Positions 1 to 6,745 are shown, numbered from the stretch's first letter. The stretch: 8,504 bases of DNA from JAIQFL01 sp035295745 (GCA_035295745.1 DATGIL010000079.1:1-8504); one strand, 5' to 3'. Translations and numbers: made by a program. Notes: generated from the letters alone by a model not told the origin.

Positions 1-170
1 TCATCCGCCACCGAACTGTCCTTCCATGCCACACTTCACATTTCGGTAATCGGCGGAAAAGTGTTAATCCTTTAGCCTGATTGTCCTGTTACCAATCTCA
101 TCGGCGTTTCTGTTACCACTCAAGCCGGTCACTACCGTCGAGACGGCAAACAGGAGTGTTTGCGCCACGC
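1..170. other. Gene-free left edge, downstream of the LytTR regulator operon
   Basis: I see no credible coding region in these 170 bases; the minus-strand frame reaching in from the regulator gene is a shadow in another frame. The stretch holds two copies of the 9-mer CTGTTACCA (86-94 and 110-118), 24 bases apart, and two abutting small palindromes at 135-163, described separately. It lies just past the stop codon of the minus-strand operon, so it would be the 3' end of that transcript. Confidence 0.5.
135..163. repeat. Two abutting small palindromes downstream of the regulator gene
   Basis: CCGTC-GA-GACGG at 135-146 is a perfect 5-bp stem. It shares its last base with GCAAACA-GGAG-TGTTTGC at 146-163, a perfect 7-bp stem with a 4-base loop. 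Both lie 8-36 bases past the TAG stop of the minus-strand regulator gene, where a transcript end is expected. Neither is followed by a T-run on either strand, so a classical intrinsic terminator is doubtful. A dispersed REP-like repeat or an RNA 3'-end stabiliser is an alternative. Confidence 0.4.
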
Positions 171-929
171 CTATAAGCCCGGGATTCGGAGTCTCAGTAG
201 TTTGGCCTGGCGTGCGCTTACAGCTACTTCCGCTCCGTCCGGCATCGCCAAAACGAAGCTGCTCTTGAAGAACGGGCGAATCTCTTTCACCTTGCGCAGA
301 TTCACCAGCGTGGAGCGGCGCGCGCGGAAGAATGCGGGCAGCGCCGTCTCCAGCTCCGCAATCTGATAGTTCACCACATACGACTCGCTCGCCGTCTTCG
401 CCTTCACCAACCCGTCTTCCGCGCAGAAATACAGAACTTCCTCCGGACTCAGCAGCATGTACCGATCGCGCTTGCATCCGACAATCTGCTCCAGCACCAG
501 CGGCCGGCTCCGGGCCACCTCCGTGACCAGTTTCTCCTCCTCGCTACGCAGCCGTTCAAATGCGCAGAGCTTGGCGGCGCGCTCCAGCACCATCGCGAGT
601 TGATCCTTCTCGACGGGCTTCAACAGATACGCCAGCGCGTTCGCCTCAAAGGCCTGCAAAGCGTGACGATCGAAGCCTGTGACGAAAATGATGAGCGGAC
701 GCGGCATCTCCGGCGCGATCGAGCGGATCACCTGAAAACCATCCAATCCGGGCATCTGGATGTCCAGGAACACCAGATCGGGACGCAGCTTTTCGATACT
801 CTCCAGCGCTTCGAGTCCGTCCGACGCCTCGCCTACGACCTTCACCTCCGGATGCGGAGCCAGCATCCGGGTCAACCGCGACCGCGCTGAGGCCTCATCG
901 TCCACGATCAGGCCGCTCATCTCACTCAC
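171..929 (-). CDS. LytTR-family two-component response regulator
   Basis: This is a 252-residue cytoplasmic DNA-binding response regulator, usual length for the LytR/AlgR type. The receiver domain (residues about 5-120) has the acidic pair D10-D11, the phospho-acceptor D56 in VFLDIQMPGLDG, T84 in FVTGFD and K104 in YLLKPVEK. All key positions are present. A linker leads to a C-terminal LytTR domain (about 145-250), recognised by YFCAEDGLVKAKT and FFRARRSTLVNLRKVKEIRP. In this family, phosphorylation by the cognate kinase promotes binding to paired direct repeats in target promoters. The GTG start at 929 is chosen because AGGAG (938-942) lies 8 bases upstream. The ATG at 920 would be 17 bases from it. 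The GTG overlaps the TGA stop of the upstream kinase gene (GTGA), indicating translational coupling and a cognate pair. Targets cannot be read from the sequence. Confidence 0.95.
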   Translation of the reverse strand: MSEMSGLIVDDEASARSRLTRMLAPHPEVKVVGEASDGLEALESIEKLRPDLVFLDIQMPGLDGFQVIRSIAPEMPRPLIIFVTGFDRHALQAFEANALAYLLKPVEKDQLAMVLERAAKLCAFERLRSEEEKLVTEVARSRPLVLEQIVGCKRDRYMLLSPEEVLYFCAEDGLVKAKTASESYVVNYQIAELETALPAFFRARRSTLVNLRKVKEIRPFFKSSFVLAMPDGAEVAVSARQAKLLRLRIPGL

Positions 930-2896
930 ACGCCGGTCTCCTGCCGCGGAATCAGGATCGTTACCCGGCTGCCGCGCAATTCTGCGGGAGCCACATCCAG
1001 GCTCGCGCGCCCGTTGTACAACGTACGCAGCCGTTCCGCGATGATCCGCAGGCCGAGGCCATTGCCCGCCGGAGGTGGGGAGTTCGTCGTCGCCTGCAAG
1101 CCGACGCCATCATCCTCCACCGCCAGCCGGACAAATTCGCCCTGCCGCGCCGCGGTGATGTTGATGTGCCCCTTGCCGATCTTGGGCGCCAGGCCGTGCT
1201 TGATCGCGTTCTCTACCAATGGCTGCAGAATCAGCGACGGGATAGGAGCCTCGGAAACCCCCGGATCGATCTCCATACTCACGCGCAGCCGCGCGCCGAA
1301 GCGCACCTCCTCGATGCCGAGGTAAGTCCGCAGAAACTCCATCTCTTCGGCCACGCGCGAAAACTGCTGGTCGCTATGCATCAGCACATGCCGGAAAGTC
1401 TTGGCCAGGAGCACCGTCATGGCTTCCGCCTTGTCGGGGTCCGCCACAATCAAGTCGGCGATGGTGTTCAGCGAATTGAAGAGGAAATGCGGATTGATCT
1501 GCGCCCGCAGGGCCTTCAATTCCGCCTGCGCCGCGAGTTCGCGCAAGGTCGCTTCCCTGCTCTGCCGCTCCATTTTCTCGAGTTCGTGCGCCAGCGCCTC
1601 GAGCCGGCCTCCGATCTGCCCCGCGGCGCTCTCCAGGAAGTCGATCTCGCTGGTCAGCAGGCTTCGGCGGAAGCGGCCCGGCGCCACCGCCATCACGTGC
1701 GTGATCTCTCCGTGAATTCGCACAGGTACGAAAACGTCCACATCGAGTCCTGGCAGCAGACCGCGCGCAGGATCGTTGCAGGCGAGTTCCCACGAACGGC
1801 CCGCGGTGGCACGGGCATGCGTCTCCAGGCCGGGTATCTCCTCGCGCCGCAGAAGGCGCGCCGCGCTGATATCGAGCGCTTCGCAGATGATGTTTTCGGC
1901 GGCTTGGAACAGGTCGGCTCCAGTGTCCATCTGCACCATGGACTCCCAGAGCTGGGCCAGTGTTGAGCGATAGTCGGGCTGGCGCAGGATCCATGCGTCC
2001 ACCATGTCGCCAATCAGCCGCGCCAATACGTAGAACACCAGCAGGAGAGAAGCGATGAGCCCTCCTGCCAGCGCCGCGCGCGATACCTCGGGAAACGCGC
2101 CCAGGTGAGCCGCCAGCCCAGGCAGAGTGCCCGAGAGGAAGAACCATGTCCACACGCCGATCAGCACCGCCGCGACAACTCGCAGACTGTGCTTGATCAG
2201 CAGGTCGGACGACCGGAAATTCGCAAAGAAGAACATGGCACCAAGCACCGCCAGAAACGGCGCTTGCTCGCGGAAGATCGCCAGTATGCTTTGTATCTCC
2301 GGCGGAACCCGGAAATTCTCCAACACCAGGATGCAGATGGTGGACCCCCAGGCCCCGACCATCGTCAGTGCCAGATGGATACGGTCGGATGCAGCTTGCA
2401 GGCGGCCCCGCACCAGCAGAAATGCACCCGCAGTCATCAGAAACGACGCGTTCCACGCCACGACATGCATCGTCAGGCGCAACACCGTCTGGCTTGCGAA
2501 CAGAGGACAGGCGAAGAGCAGGAACACGATCCAGGTGGCGTTGAACTTGGCGGCCAGGATCAGCCACCGCTGGGTGCGATTGTGCCAGCTTCCCGGAGTT
2601 CCCGGCTGCGACCACAGTTGTAGGAAACTGAGCGGAAAAACAGCGCCGCCGGAAAGGTAAGCTGCCCGCACCAAAACCACCGAGGTCGCGCTCATCGGTA
2701 AGCCGGCGAAAATCAGCAGGTATTCGAGCAGTCCGAAGACGTTCCAGAGGAGCGCGCAAAGACCCAGCAGGGGTGTGCCCGGGGTGCGGTACGAGGTCCG
2801 GCGGATCAGTAGCACCAGCAGCACCGACAGCACTGTCCCCGTCCCAAAACCGAGAAGCTCGGCAATCAGCAGGTAGCCCGGCATCACTTGTTTCAT
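926..2896 (-). CDS. LytS-like membrane sensor histidine kinase (His_kinase PF06580 type)
   Basis: This is a 656-residue kinase counted from the ATG at 2896. That start follows AGGGGAGGG (2900-2908); the frame also opens at a TTG at 2911, but that lies within the ribosome-binding region. The N-terminal 300 residues contain about nine hydrophobic segments, resembling multi-span sensor modules of the 7TM kinase type. Next comes a GAF-like region (about 315-435), then a helical linker. The His_kinase domain has H470 in QINPHFLFNSLN, the expected autophosphorylation site. The HATPase_c domain follows with N563 in LVENAIKH, EDDGVG around 594-599 and GNGLGLRI at 611-618. All catalytic motifs are intact. 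It should sense an envelope or membrane signal and phosphorylate D56 of the regulator encoded directly downstream with a GTGA overlap. The stimulus is unknown. The family assignment is firm; the GAF label rests on pattern only. Confidence 0.93.
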   Translation of the reverse strand: MKQVMPGYLLIAELLGFGTGTVLSVLLVLLIRRTSYRTPGTPLLGLCALLWNVFGLLEYLLIFAGLPMSATSVVLVRAAYLSGGAVFPLSFLQLWSQPGTPGSWHNRTQRWLILAAKFNATWIVFLLFACPLFASQTVLRLTMHVVAWNASFLMTAGAFLLVRGRLQAASDRIHLALTMVGAWGSTICILVLENFRVPPEIQSILAIFREQAPFLAVLGAMFFFANFRSSDLLIKHSLRVVAAVLIGVWTWFFLSGTLPGLAAHLGAFPEVSRAALAGGLIASLLLVFYVLARLIGDMVDAWILRQPDYRSTLAQLWESMVQMDTGADLFQAAENIICEALDISAARLLRREEIPGLETHARATAGRSWELACNDPARGLLPGLDVDVFVPVRIHGEITHVMAVAPGRFRRSLLTSEIDFLESAAGQIGGRLEALAHELEKMERQSREATLRELAAQAELKALRAQINPHFLFNSLNTIADLIVADPDKAEAMTVLLAKTFRHVLMHSDQQFSRVAEEMEFLRTYLGIEEVRFGARLRVSMEIDPGVSEAPIPSLILQPLVENAIKHGLAPKIGKGHINITAARQGEFVRLAVEDDGVGLQATTNSPPPAGNGLGLRIIAERLRTLYNGRASLDVAPAELRGSRVTILIPRQETGV

Positions 2897-2899
2897 GGG

Positions 2900-2908
2900 C
2901 CCTCCCCT
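2900..2908 (-). promoter_or_regulatory. Strong ribosome-binding site deciding the kinase start
   Basis: On the minus strand AGGGGAGGG precedes the ATG at 2896; the first AGGGG is 7 bases from it. This favours the ATG over the upstream TTG at 2911, which would place the purine-rich stretch inside the coding region. Confidence 0.7.
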
Positions 2909-3115
2909 CAACGTGTCCTATCTTAATCTGTTATCGGGCTCGCCGTAGCGCAACTCCAGGTTTTCGGGATGACCGTGGATTCCGCGGCCTGAATGTCGAG
3001 TTTGTGACAGTGAGCGTAATTTCAATGCGGCGATTGCTCCCACGCCTGGCGGATTATTTCCACGCTGAGCCGATTCCTGTTGGATACTGCGGCAACCAGC
3101 CCGTACGCTTGCCAT
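2909..3115. promoter_or_regulatory. Divergent spacer between the kinase operon and the TPR gene
   Basis: About 200 bases separate the divergent kinase and TPR start codons, so promoters for both must lie here or close by. I see no convincing -35/-10 pair. On the minus strand GATTAAGAT (about 2921-2929) could hold a -10-like TAAGAT, but no -35 match sits at proper spacing. No strong inverted repeat or LytTR-type paired direct repeat is evident. Confidence 0.35.
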
Positions 3116-3778
3116 ATGAACTGGGTGTTATTAGGGATTCTGTTAACAAGTGCCCTGCTTGCCCAAGGCGCTTCACCAAACAGCTCTTCACCAAACAGCT
3201 CTTCACCAAACAGCTCTTCAACAAACAGCGTGGGCACTCCGGCGCCAGCTGCGGGAAACGCACAGGAAATTGCAGACGCGCGTGACGCAGTCCGCCAGGC
3301 AACCTCTGCTCTCGGTGGCAATCACCCGATCACCGCGATTCTGCTGCGGAATCTTGCCCTCGCCATGCAGGAGGGAGGCTACTCCAACTACGCCGATCTT
3401 TACGCGAAACAGTCGTTGGTCATTTTGGAGAAGCACTTTGGCCCAAGCGACGTGTCTCTGGTTCCCGTACTGAATGTGCTCACAGAATCGGCCGTCTCGC
3501 AGGGCCGCTTTGAGGACGCACGTGAATATGCCGAACGCGCCGTGGCGATTGGTCCGGATGCCACGCCCCACTATGGCACCGCCCTGCACAATCTTGGCGC
3601 GGTATTTCAGGCCCAGGGCAAGTTTGAGGAGGCTGCCGAATATTACCGGCAGGCCCTCGCCGTCAGGCAGAAGGAACTGCCGTCCGGCCATCCCTACACC
3701 CAGATCACCCGCGCCGCGCTCAAGCAGGTACAGCGCCGGATCGAAATTAACACTCGCGCCGCCTTCAAAAGTCACTGA
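3116..3778 (+). CDS. Small secreted TPR-repeat protein
   Basis: This is a 220-residue protein counted from the ATG at 3116. An in-frame TTG at 3080 would add 12 residues that spoil the signal peptide, so the ATG is preferred, although no clear Shine-Dalgarno precedes it. Residues 1-17 (MNWVLLGILLTSALLAQ) form a signal peptide. A Ser/Asn-rich linker of SPNSS units (20-38) and a short Pro/Ala stretch follow. From about residue 50 the chain is helical, with kinesin-light-chain-like TPR units at about 74-108, 114-147 and 151-186. Their hallmarks are LGGNHP, QGRFEDAREYAERAVAIG and QGKFEEAAEYYRQALAV. TPR repeats bind protein partners, so a periplasmic or envelope scaffold role is likely. No catalytic motif is visible. 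It precedes the TIGR03435 gene by 76 bases on the same strand; cotranscription is possible but unproven. Confidence 0.85.
   Translation: MNWVLLGILLTSALLAQGASPNSSSPNSSSPNSSSTNSVGTPAPAAGNAQEIADARDAVRQATSALGGNHPITAILLRNLALAMQEGGYSNYADLYAKQSLVILEKHFGPSDVSLVPVLNVLTESAVSQGRFEDAREYAERAVAIGPDATPHYGTALHNLGAVFQAQGKFEEAAEYYRQALAVRQKELPSGHPYTQITRAALKQVQRRIEINTRAAFKSH
3171..3230 (+). repeat. Four tandem 15-bp repeats coding an SPNSS linker
   Basis: The unit CTTCACCAAACAGCT occurs three times exactly (3171-3185, 3186-3200, 3201-3215). A fourth, diverged copy follows at 3216-3230 with two changes. The unit is in frame and codes Ser-Pro-Asn-Ser-Ser directly after the signal peptide. Because 15 is a multiple of three, slippage would change linker length by five residues without a frameshift. 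Confidence 0.95.
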
Positions 3779-3793
3779 GAATTAGAGCATAAT
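3764..3793 (+). promoter_or_regulatory. Possible promoter for the TIGR03435 gene
   Basis: TTCAAA (3764-3769) and CATAAT (3788-3793) are 18 bases apart. They match 4 of 6 and 5 of 6 positions of the housekeeping consensus and would start transcription around 3800, some 55 bases before the ATG at 3855. The -35 box lies inside the end of the TPR gene. A small hairpin, CGTCT-GAAAA-AGACG (3807-3821), would be in the leader. Acidobacterial promoters are poorly characterised, so this is tentative. Confidence 0.25.
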
Positions 3794-3854
3794 AGTCGGT
3801 AACAACCGTCTGAAAAAGACGTCCAACCTTCAGATCCAGCTGCGGAGATCTCTA

Positions 3855-5549
3855 ATGAAGAACTTGGCACCGTTACCGATTCTGTCTCTCCTGGCGGGGG
3901 CGCTCTTCGCCCAATCCGGCGACGCCCCGCCCCAATTCGAAATAGCCGACATCCACACCAGCGCCAAAGCGACATTTCCCTTCGCTCGTCAAAGTCCCGT
4001 GCGTGGGGGACGTTTCGAAATCAAAAATGCCACCATGGTGGACCTGATCCGTACCGCGTACGGCATCGACAACGACAAAGTACTTGGTGGTCCGAACTGG
4101 CTCGAGATGGACCGTTTCGACGTCATCGCGAAGGTGCCGGCCGATTCCACGGCCGACACCCACAAGCTGATGCTTCAGTTGCTGCTCGCCGATCGCTTCA
4201 AGCTATTGCTCCACAAAGATAACAAGCCCTTGCCGACCTATGCTTTAGTGGCCGGCAAGAAGCCTCTGATGAAAGAGTCGGACGGATCGGGAGATACCGG
4301 GTGCCGTCCGGTGTCTCCTTCGGGGGCTCCGCAAGAGGGCGGCATGCGGCTCTTCATGAACGATGTCAACGGACGGTCGACGACCCTCAACCTGGGTCCT
4401 GGCATGACCGTCCAATTCCAATGTCGCAATGTGACCATGGCACAATTCGCCGACAACCTGCGCGGCATGATCGGAGCGAATGTCGGCACGAATCCTGTAA
4501 TCGATGACACCGGACTCAAGGGGAACTGGAACTTCGATGTCAAGTGGTCGATGCAAATCATGGGACCGATGAATCTGCAGGGCGATCGGATCACGATTTT
4601 CGAAGCGCTGGAGAAGCAACTGGGGCTGAAGCTGGAGGAGCGGCAGGTTTCCACGCCGGTGATCGTGGTCGACAGCGTCAATGAGAAGCCGACTGACAAT
4701 CCGCCGGGACTGGCTGAAATTCTGCCTCCGATCGTGCCTCCCACGGAGTTCGAGGTCGCTGACTTGAAGCCCAGCGATCCAAATGCCAACGGGTCCCGCT
4801 ATCAGATGCAGCCGGGCGGACGGCTGTCGGTGCAGGGAATGCCTTTGCGCTTTCTGATCAGCAGGGCGTTCAACGCGAACAACAGCGATGAAGTGGTGGG
4901 TGTCCCCAAATGGGCCGACAGCGATCGCTACGATGTCACTGCGAAAGCGCCGTCACAAGGCCCTTCAGCTCCTGCGCTGGACCCGGACAGCGCCGCGCCG
5001 ATGATTCGCGCACTTCTCGTAGAGCGCTTCAAAATGACCTACCACAAGGAAGAGCGCCCGGTATCGGCCTATTCGCTGGTGGCCGCAAAGCCGAAGATGA
5101 AGAAGGCGGACCCAGCAAGCCGCACGTGGTGCAAGAATCCCAGCGCGCCAGCCGGCTCGCCGCCGGGAACGCGGATCTTGAATTGCCAGAACATCACTAT
5201 GGCGCAATTCGCCGATCGCCTGCAGAACATGGCGCCCGGGCTGAGTTGGCCGGTGCTCGACGCCACAGGAATCACTGGTGGGTGGGACTTCACGCTGAGC
5301 TATACGCAGAGCTTTCAATTCGCGAGCGTGGCCACACGCGGCGGCGGTGGTGACGGTCCGCGCGCCACCGATGCCATGCCACTGGGTGGCGGGGGCGGAG
5401 GCGCTGTCCCAACGGCTGCCGACCCCGTCGCCGGATACACGATTTTTGAGGCCATCGAGAAGCAGCTCGGTCTAAAACTGGAGACGCAAAAGCGCCCTAT
5501 GCCGGTGTTCGTGATCGATCACATGGAACAGAAGCCTACGGAGAATTAG
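3855..5549 (+). CDS. Secreted TIGR03435-family protein with two tandem domains
   Basis: This is a 564-residue exported protein. GGAG (3844-3847) lies 7 bases before the ATG. Residues 1-20 are a signal peptide ending LFAQ. Two homologous units follow. Unit 1 (about 26-282) begins PQFEIADIHTS and contains VDLIRTAYGI, GGPNWLEMDRFDVIAKVP, LLADRFKLLLHKDNKPLPTY and TMAQFADNL, ending TIFEALEKQLGLKLEERQ. Unit 2 (about 297-564) mirrors each element: TEFEVADLKPS, GVPKWADSDRYDVTAKAP, LLVERFKMTYHKEERPVSAY, TMAQFADRL and TIFEAIEKQLGLKLETQK. Each unit has a cysteine pair (C150/C190 and C426/C444) that could form a disulfide. A Gly-rich insert (495-516) is found only in unit 2. The family is abundant in Solibacter-like Acidobacteria and has no established function. 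The final beta-alpha-beta segment looks like a small STN/secretin-type fold, but that is inference. Confidence 0.88.
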   Translation: MKNLAPLPILSLLAGALFAQSGDAPPQFEIADIHTSAKATFPFARQSPVRGGRFEIKNATMVDLIRTAYGIDNDKVLGGPNWLEMDRFDVIAKVPADSTADTHKLMLQLLLADRFKLLLHKDNKPLPTYALVAGKKPLMKESDGSGDTGCRPVSPSGAPQEGGMRLFMNDVNGRSTTLNLGPGMTVQFQCRNVTMAQFADNLRGMIGANVGTNPVIDDTGLKGNWNFDVKWSMQIMGPMNLQGDRITIFEALEKQLGLKLEERQVSTPVIVVDSVNEKPTDNPPGLAEILPPIVPPTEFEVADLKPSDPNANGSRYQMQPGGRLSVQGMPLRFLISRAFNANNSDEVVGVPKWADSDRYDVTAKAPSQGPSAPALDPDSAAPMIRALLVERFKMTYHKEERPVSAYSLVAAKPKMKKADPASRTWCKNPSAPAGSPPGTRILNCQNITMAQFADRLQNMAPGLSWPVLDATGITGGWDFTLSYTQSFQFASVATRGGGGDGPRATDAMPLGGGGGGAVPTAADPVAGYTIFEAIEKQLGLKLETQKRPMPVFVIDHMEQKPTEN

Positions 5550-5552
5550 AGC

Positions 5553-5588
5553 GCTTCGGCCTGTCCAATGGAGTTGGCAGGCCGAAGC
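5553..5588. terminator. Strong hairpin between convergent genes, possible bidirectional terminator
   Basis: GCTTCGGCCTG (5553-5563) pairs perfectly with CAGGCCGAAGC (5578-5588). The loop can add CCAA/TTGG (5565-5568 with 5574-5577), giving about 15 pairs around a 5-base tip with one bulged T. It lies 3 bases after the TIGR03435 stop and 21 bases past the stop of the convergent minus-strand gene. There is no U-tract on either strand, so termination would be non-canonical. Confidence 0.5.
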
Positions 5589-5609
5589 ACTCAATCACCA
5601 CCCGCGAAC

Positions 5610-6422
5610 TTACGCGTGCATCGCCGTCACGCCGCGCCACTTCTCCTTGTACGGCGCGGGGAGATCGTTCTCCGATTTGTAGGCGGTCGGCTTGAGCAGA
5701 TCCGCTTCCGCCGACCGTACCACGCTATAGGTTGTCCGCTGTCCGAAATACGTCGCGTTCCCTTTATCCAGCGTCAGGGTCCAGACCACTTCCACCACGT
5801 AGAGCATCCCCGACTGGAACGTCATCTTGTCGGTGACGGTCTTCTCCCACACGCTGTTGACCGCGGTCTGGTGCGATGACCGCAGAGAATTCACTACCTT
5901 GTCTTGGAATTCCATGGAGAGTTCCCCGCTCACGCCCCCCACGTCCTTTTTGCCCAGCTTGCCCCCGAGCTTCCCACCAACGGTCCAGCTCTGCTCGTGC
6001 TCCGAAGTGCTCTCCGACACCTCGGTGTTGGTGAATGCAGTCGACACCCGCGAGACCATCGTTCTCTCGACAGCGCCATTGAATCCGCGCGTGTCGATGA
6101 ACTGGATGTCCGAACGCTTGGCCGTCTCCTGGCCCCGATCCGCGCTGAACTTCACCTGCGCGACCGTCAGATCGCCCGAACTGGTCACCACCAGGTCGTC
6201 CGTCATTTTGAATTTGGTGCCCGCCGACGCCAGCACCTTCTTAGAGAAGACGATGTCGCCGGTCTTGGCTTCCACTTTGATCTCCGGAAACGAGTCGTCC
6301 CGCCATGTTGCGGTGCCACCGGAGTCGACACTTCCCTGGCTGAGTCCTACCACGTAGCTCGTGTCGTCGCCTTTAAATGCGCGCCAGTATACCTTCTCGC
6401 CGTATTCGTTCTTGATTTTCAT
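5610..6422 (-). CDS. Putative aerolysin/ETX-MTX2-like beta-pore-forming protein
   Basis: This is a 270-residue protein without a signal peptide; the N-terminus reads MKIKNEYGEKVYWRAF. Its start is fixed by AAGGAG (6430-6435), 7 bases upstream. Residues 1-86 form a domain about 69% identical to the whole of the upstream 88-residue protein, probably beta-rich. I do not recognise its family. Residues about 115-228 show the layout of the aerolysin/ETX-MTX2 pore module. A Ser/Thr-rich strand (VSTAFTNTEVSESTS) comes first, then SWTVGGKLGGKLG and GGVSGELSMEFQDK, which could form the inserting hairpin. The region closes with a strand pair around WEKTVTDK and YVVEVVWTLTLDKG. The tail (229-270) is polar. 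In this family oligomers bind a membrane target and form a beta-barrel. The N-domain could be the target-binding part. The assignment rests on pattern, not a database match. A lectin-like or structural beta protein is the alternative. Confidence 0.5.
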   Translation of the reverse strand: MKIKNEYGEKVYWRAFKGDDTSYVVGLSQGSVDSGGTATWRDDSFPEIKVEAKTGDIVFSKKVLASAGTKFKMTDDLVVTSSGDLTVAQVKFSADRGQETAKRSDIQFIDTRGFNGAVERTMVSRVSTAFTNTEVSESTSEHEQSWTVGGKLGGKLGKKDVGGVSGELSMEFQDKVVNSLRSSHQTAVNSVWEKTVTDKMTFQSGMLYVVEVVWTLTLDKGNATYFGQRTTYSVVRSAEADLLKPTAYKSENDLPAPYKEKWRGVTAMHA

Positions 6423-6429
6423 CTTTTCG

Positions 6430-6435
6430 CTCCTT
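6430..6435 (-). promoter_or_regulatory. Ribosome-binding site of the putative pore-former
   Basis: AAGGAG on the minus strand lies 7 bases upstream of the ATG at 6422. It is in the 30-base gap after the stop of the small paralogue, so the second gene has its own strong initiation signal. Confidence 0.75.
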
Positions 6436-6452
6436 AGTTTCCTGGATGAGGT

Positions 6453-6719
6453 TTACCCTTGGGTTATCTCGCCTGATGCCGTGACCATTAGGTCATCCGT
6501 CATCTTGAATCTCCGGCCAGCGGGGGCCAGAACTTTCGTGGCAAACAGGTTCTGGCCGGTCTTGGCCTCGAGTTTGATTTCCGGGAAGGAATCGTCCACC
6601 CAATTGTCGGTTTTTCCTGGATCGATACTGCCCTCTTTCAAACCGACCACATAGGCAGTGTCGTCCCCCTTGAACGCACGCCAGAACACCTTTTCCTTGT
6701 ACTGATTCGTGATTCGCAT
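6453..6719 (-). CDS. 88-residue stand-alone copy of the pore-former N-terminal domain
   Basis: This small protein begins MRITNQYKEKVFWRAFKGDD and ends ASGEITQG. A hand alignment to residues 1-86 of the next gene gives 59 identities and no gaps. Conserved blocks include WRAFKGDDT, YVVGL, DDSFPEIK, EAKTG and FKMTDDL. It stops just where the larger protein continues into its putative pore module, so it equals one complete domain and not a random fragment. No signal peptide, membrane segment or cysteine is present. AGGGAG lies about 9 bases before the ATG. The downstream gene begins 30 bases after the stop, so the two are probably cotranscribed with the small gene first. A free domain beside a full-length partner could compete, chaperone or neutralise it, or bind the same ligand. 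None of these can be chosen from the sequence, and the domain family is not recognised. Confidence 0.8.
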   Translation of the reverse strand: MRITNQYKEKVFWRAFKGDDTAYVVGLKEGSIDPGKTDNWVDDSFPEIKLEAKTGQNLFATKVLAPAGRRFKMTDDLMVTASGEITQG

Positions 6720-6745
6720 CCTGTCCGTCTCCCTAAGTTCGTGAG

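Noticed and set aside
1166..1966. A 266-codon plus-strand open frame opposite the kinase gene
   Set aside because: It is an antisense shadow of the well-supported kinase domain, with no family resemblance and no ribosome site noted.
1374..2759. A 461-codon minus-strand open frame inside the kinase gene
   Set aside because: It is an alternative frame of the same strand within the kinase gene, Arg/Gly/Ala-rich and without any recognisable domain. It arises from high GC, while the kinase frame carries all conserved motifs.
2911..3115. A 65-codon minus-strand frame (2918-3115) in the divergent spacer as a small gene
   Set aside because: It lacks a ribosome site, signal or domain pattern and occupies the only space available for the divergent promoters.
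3171..3230. Tandem repeats considered as a CRISPR array
   Set aside because: The units are 15 bp, directly abutting without spacers, and code for protein in frame after a signal peptide.
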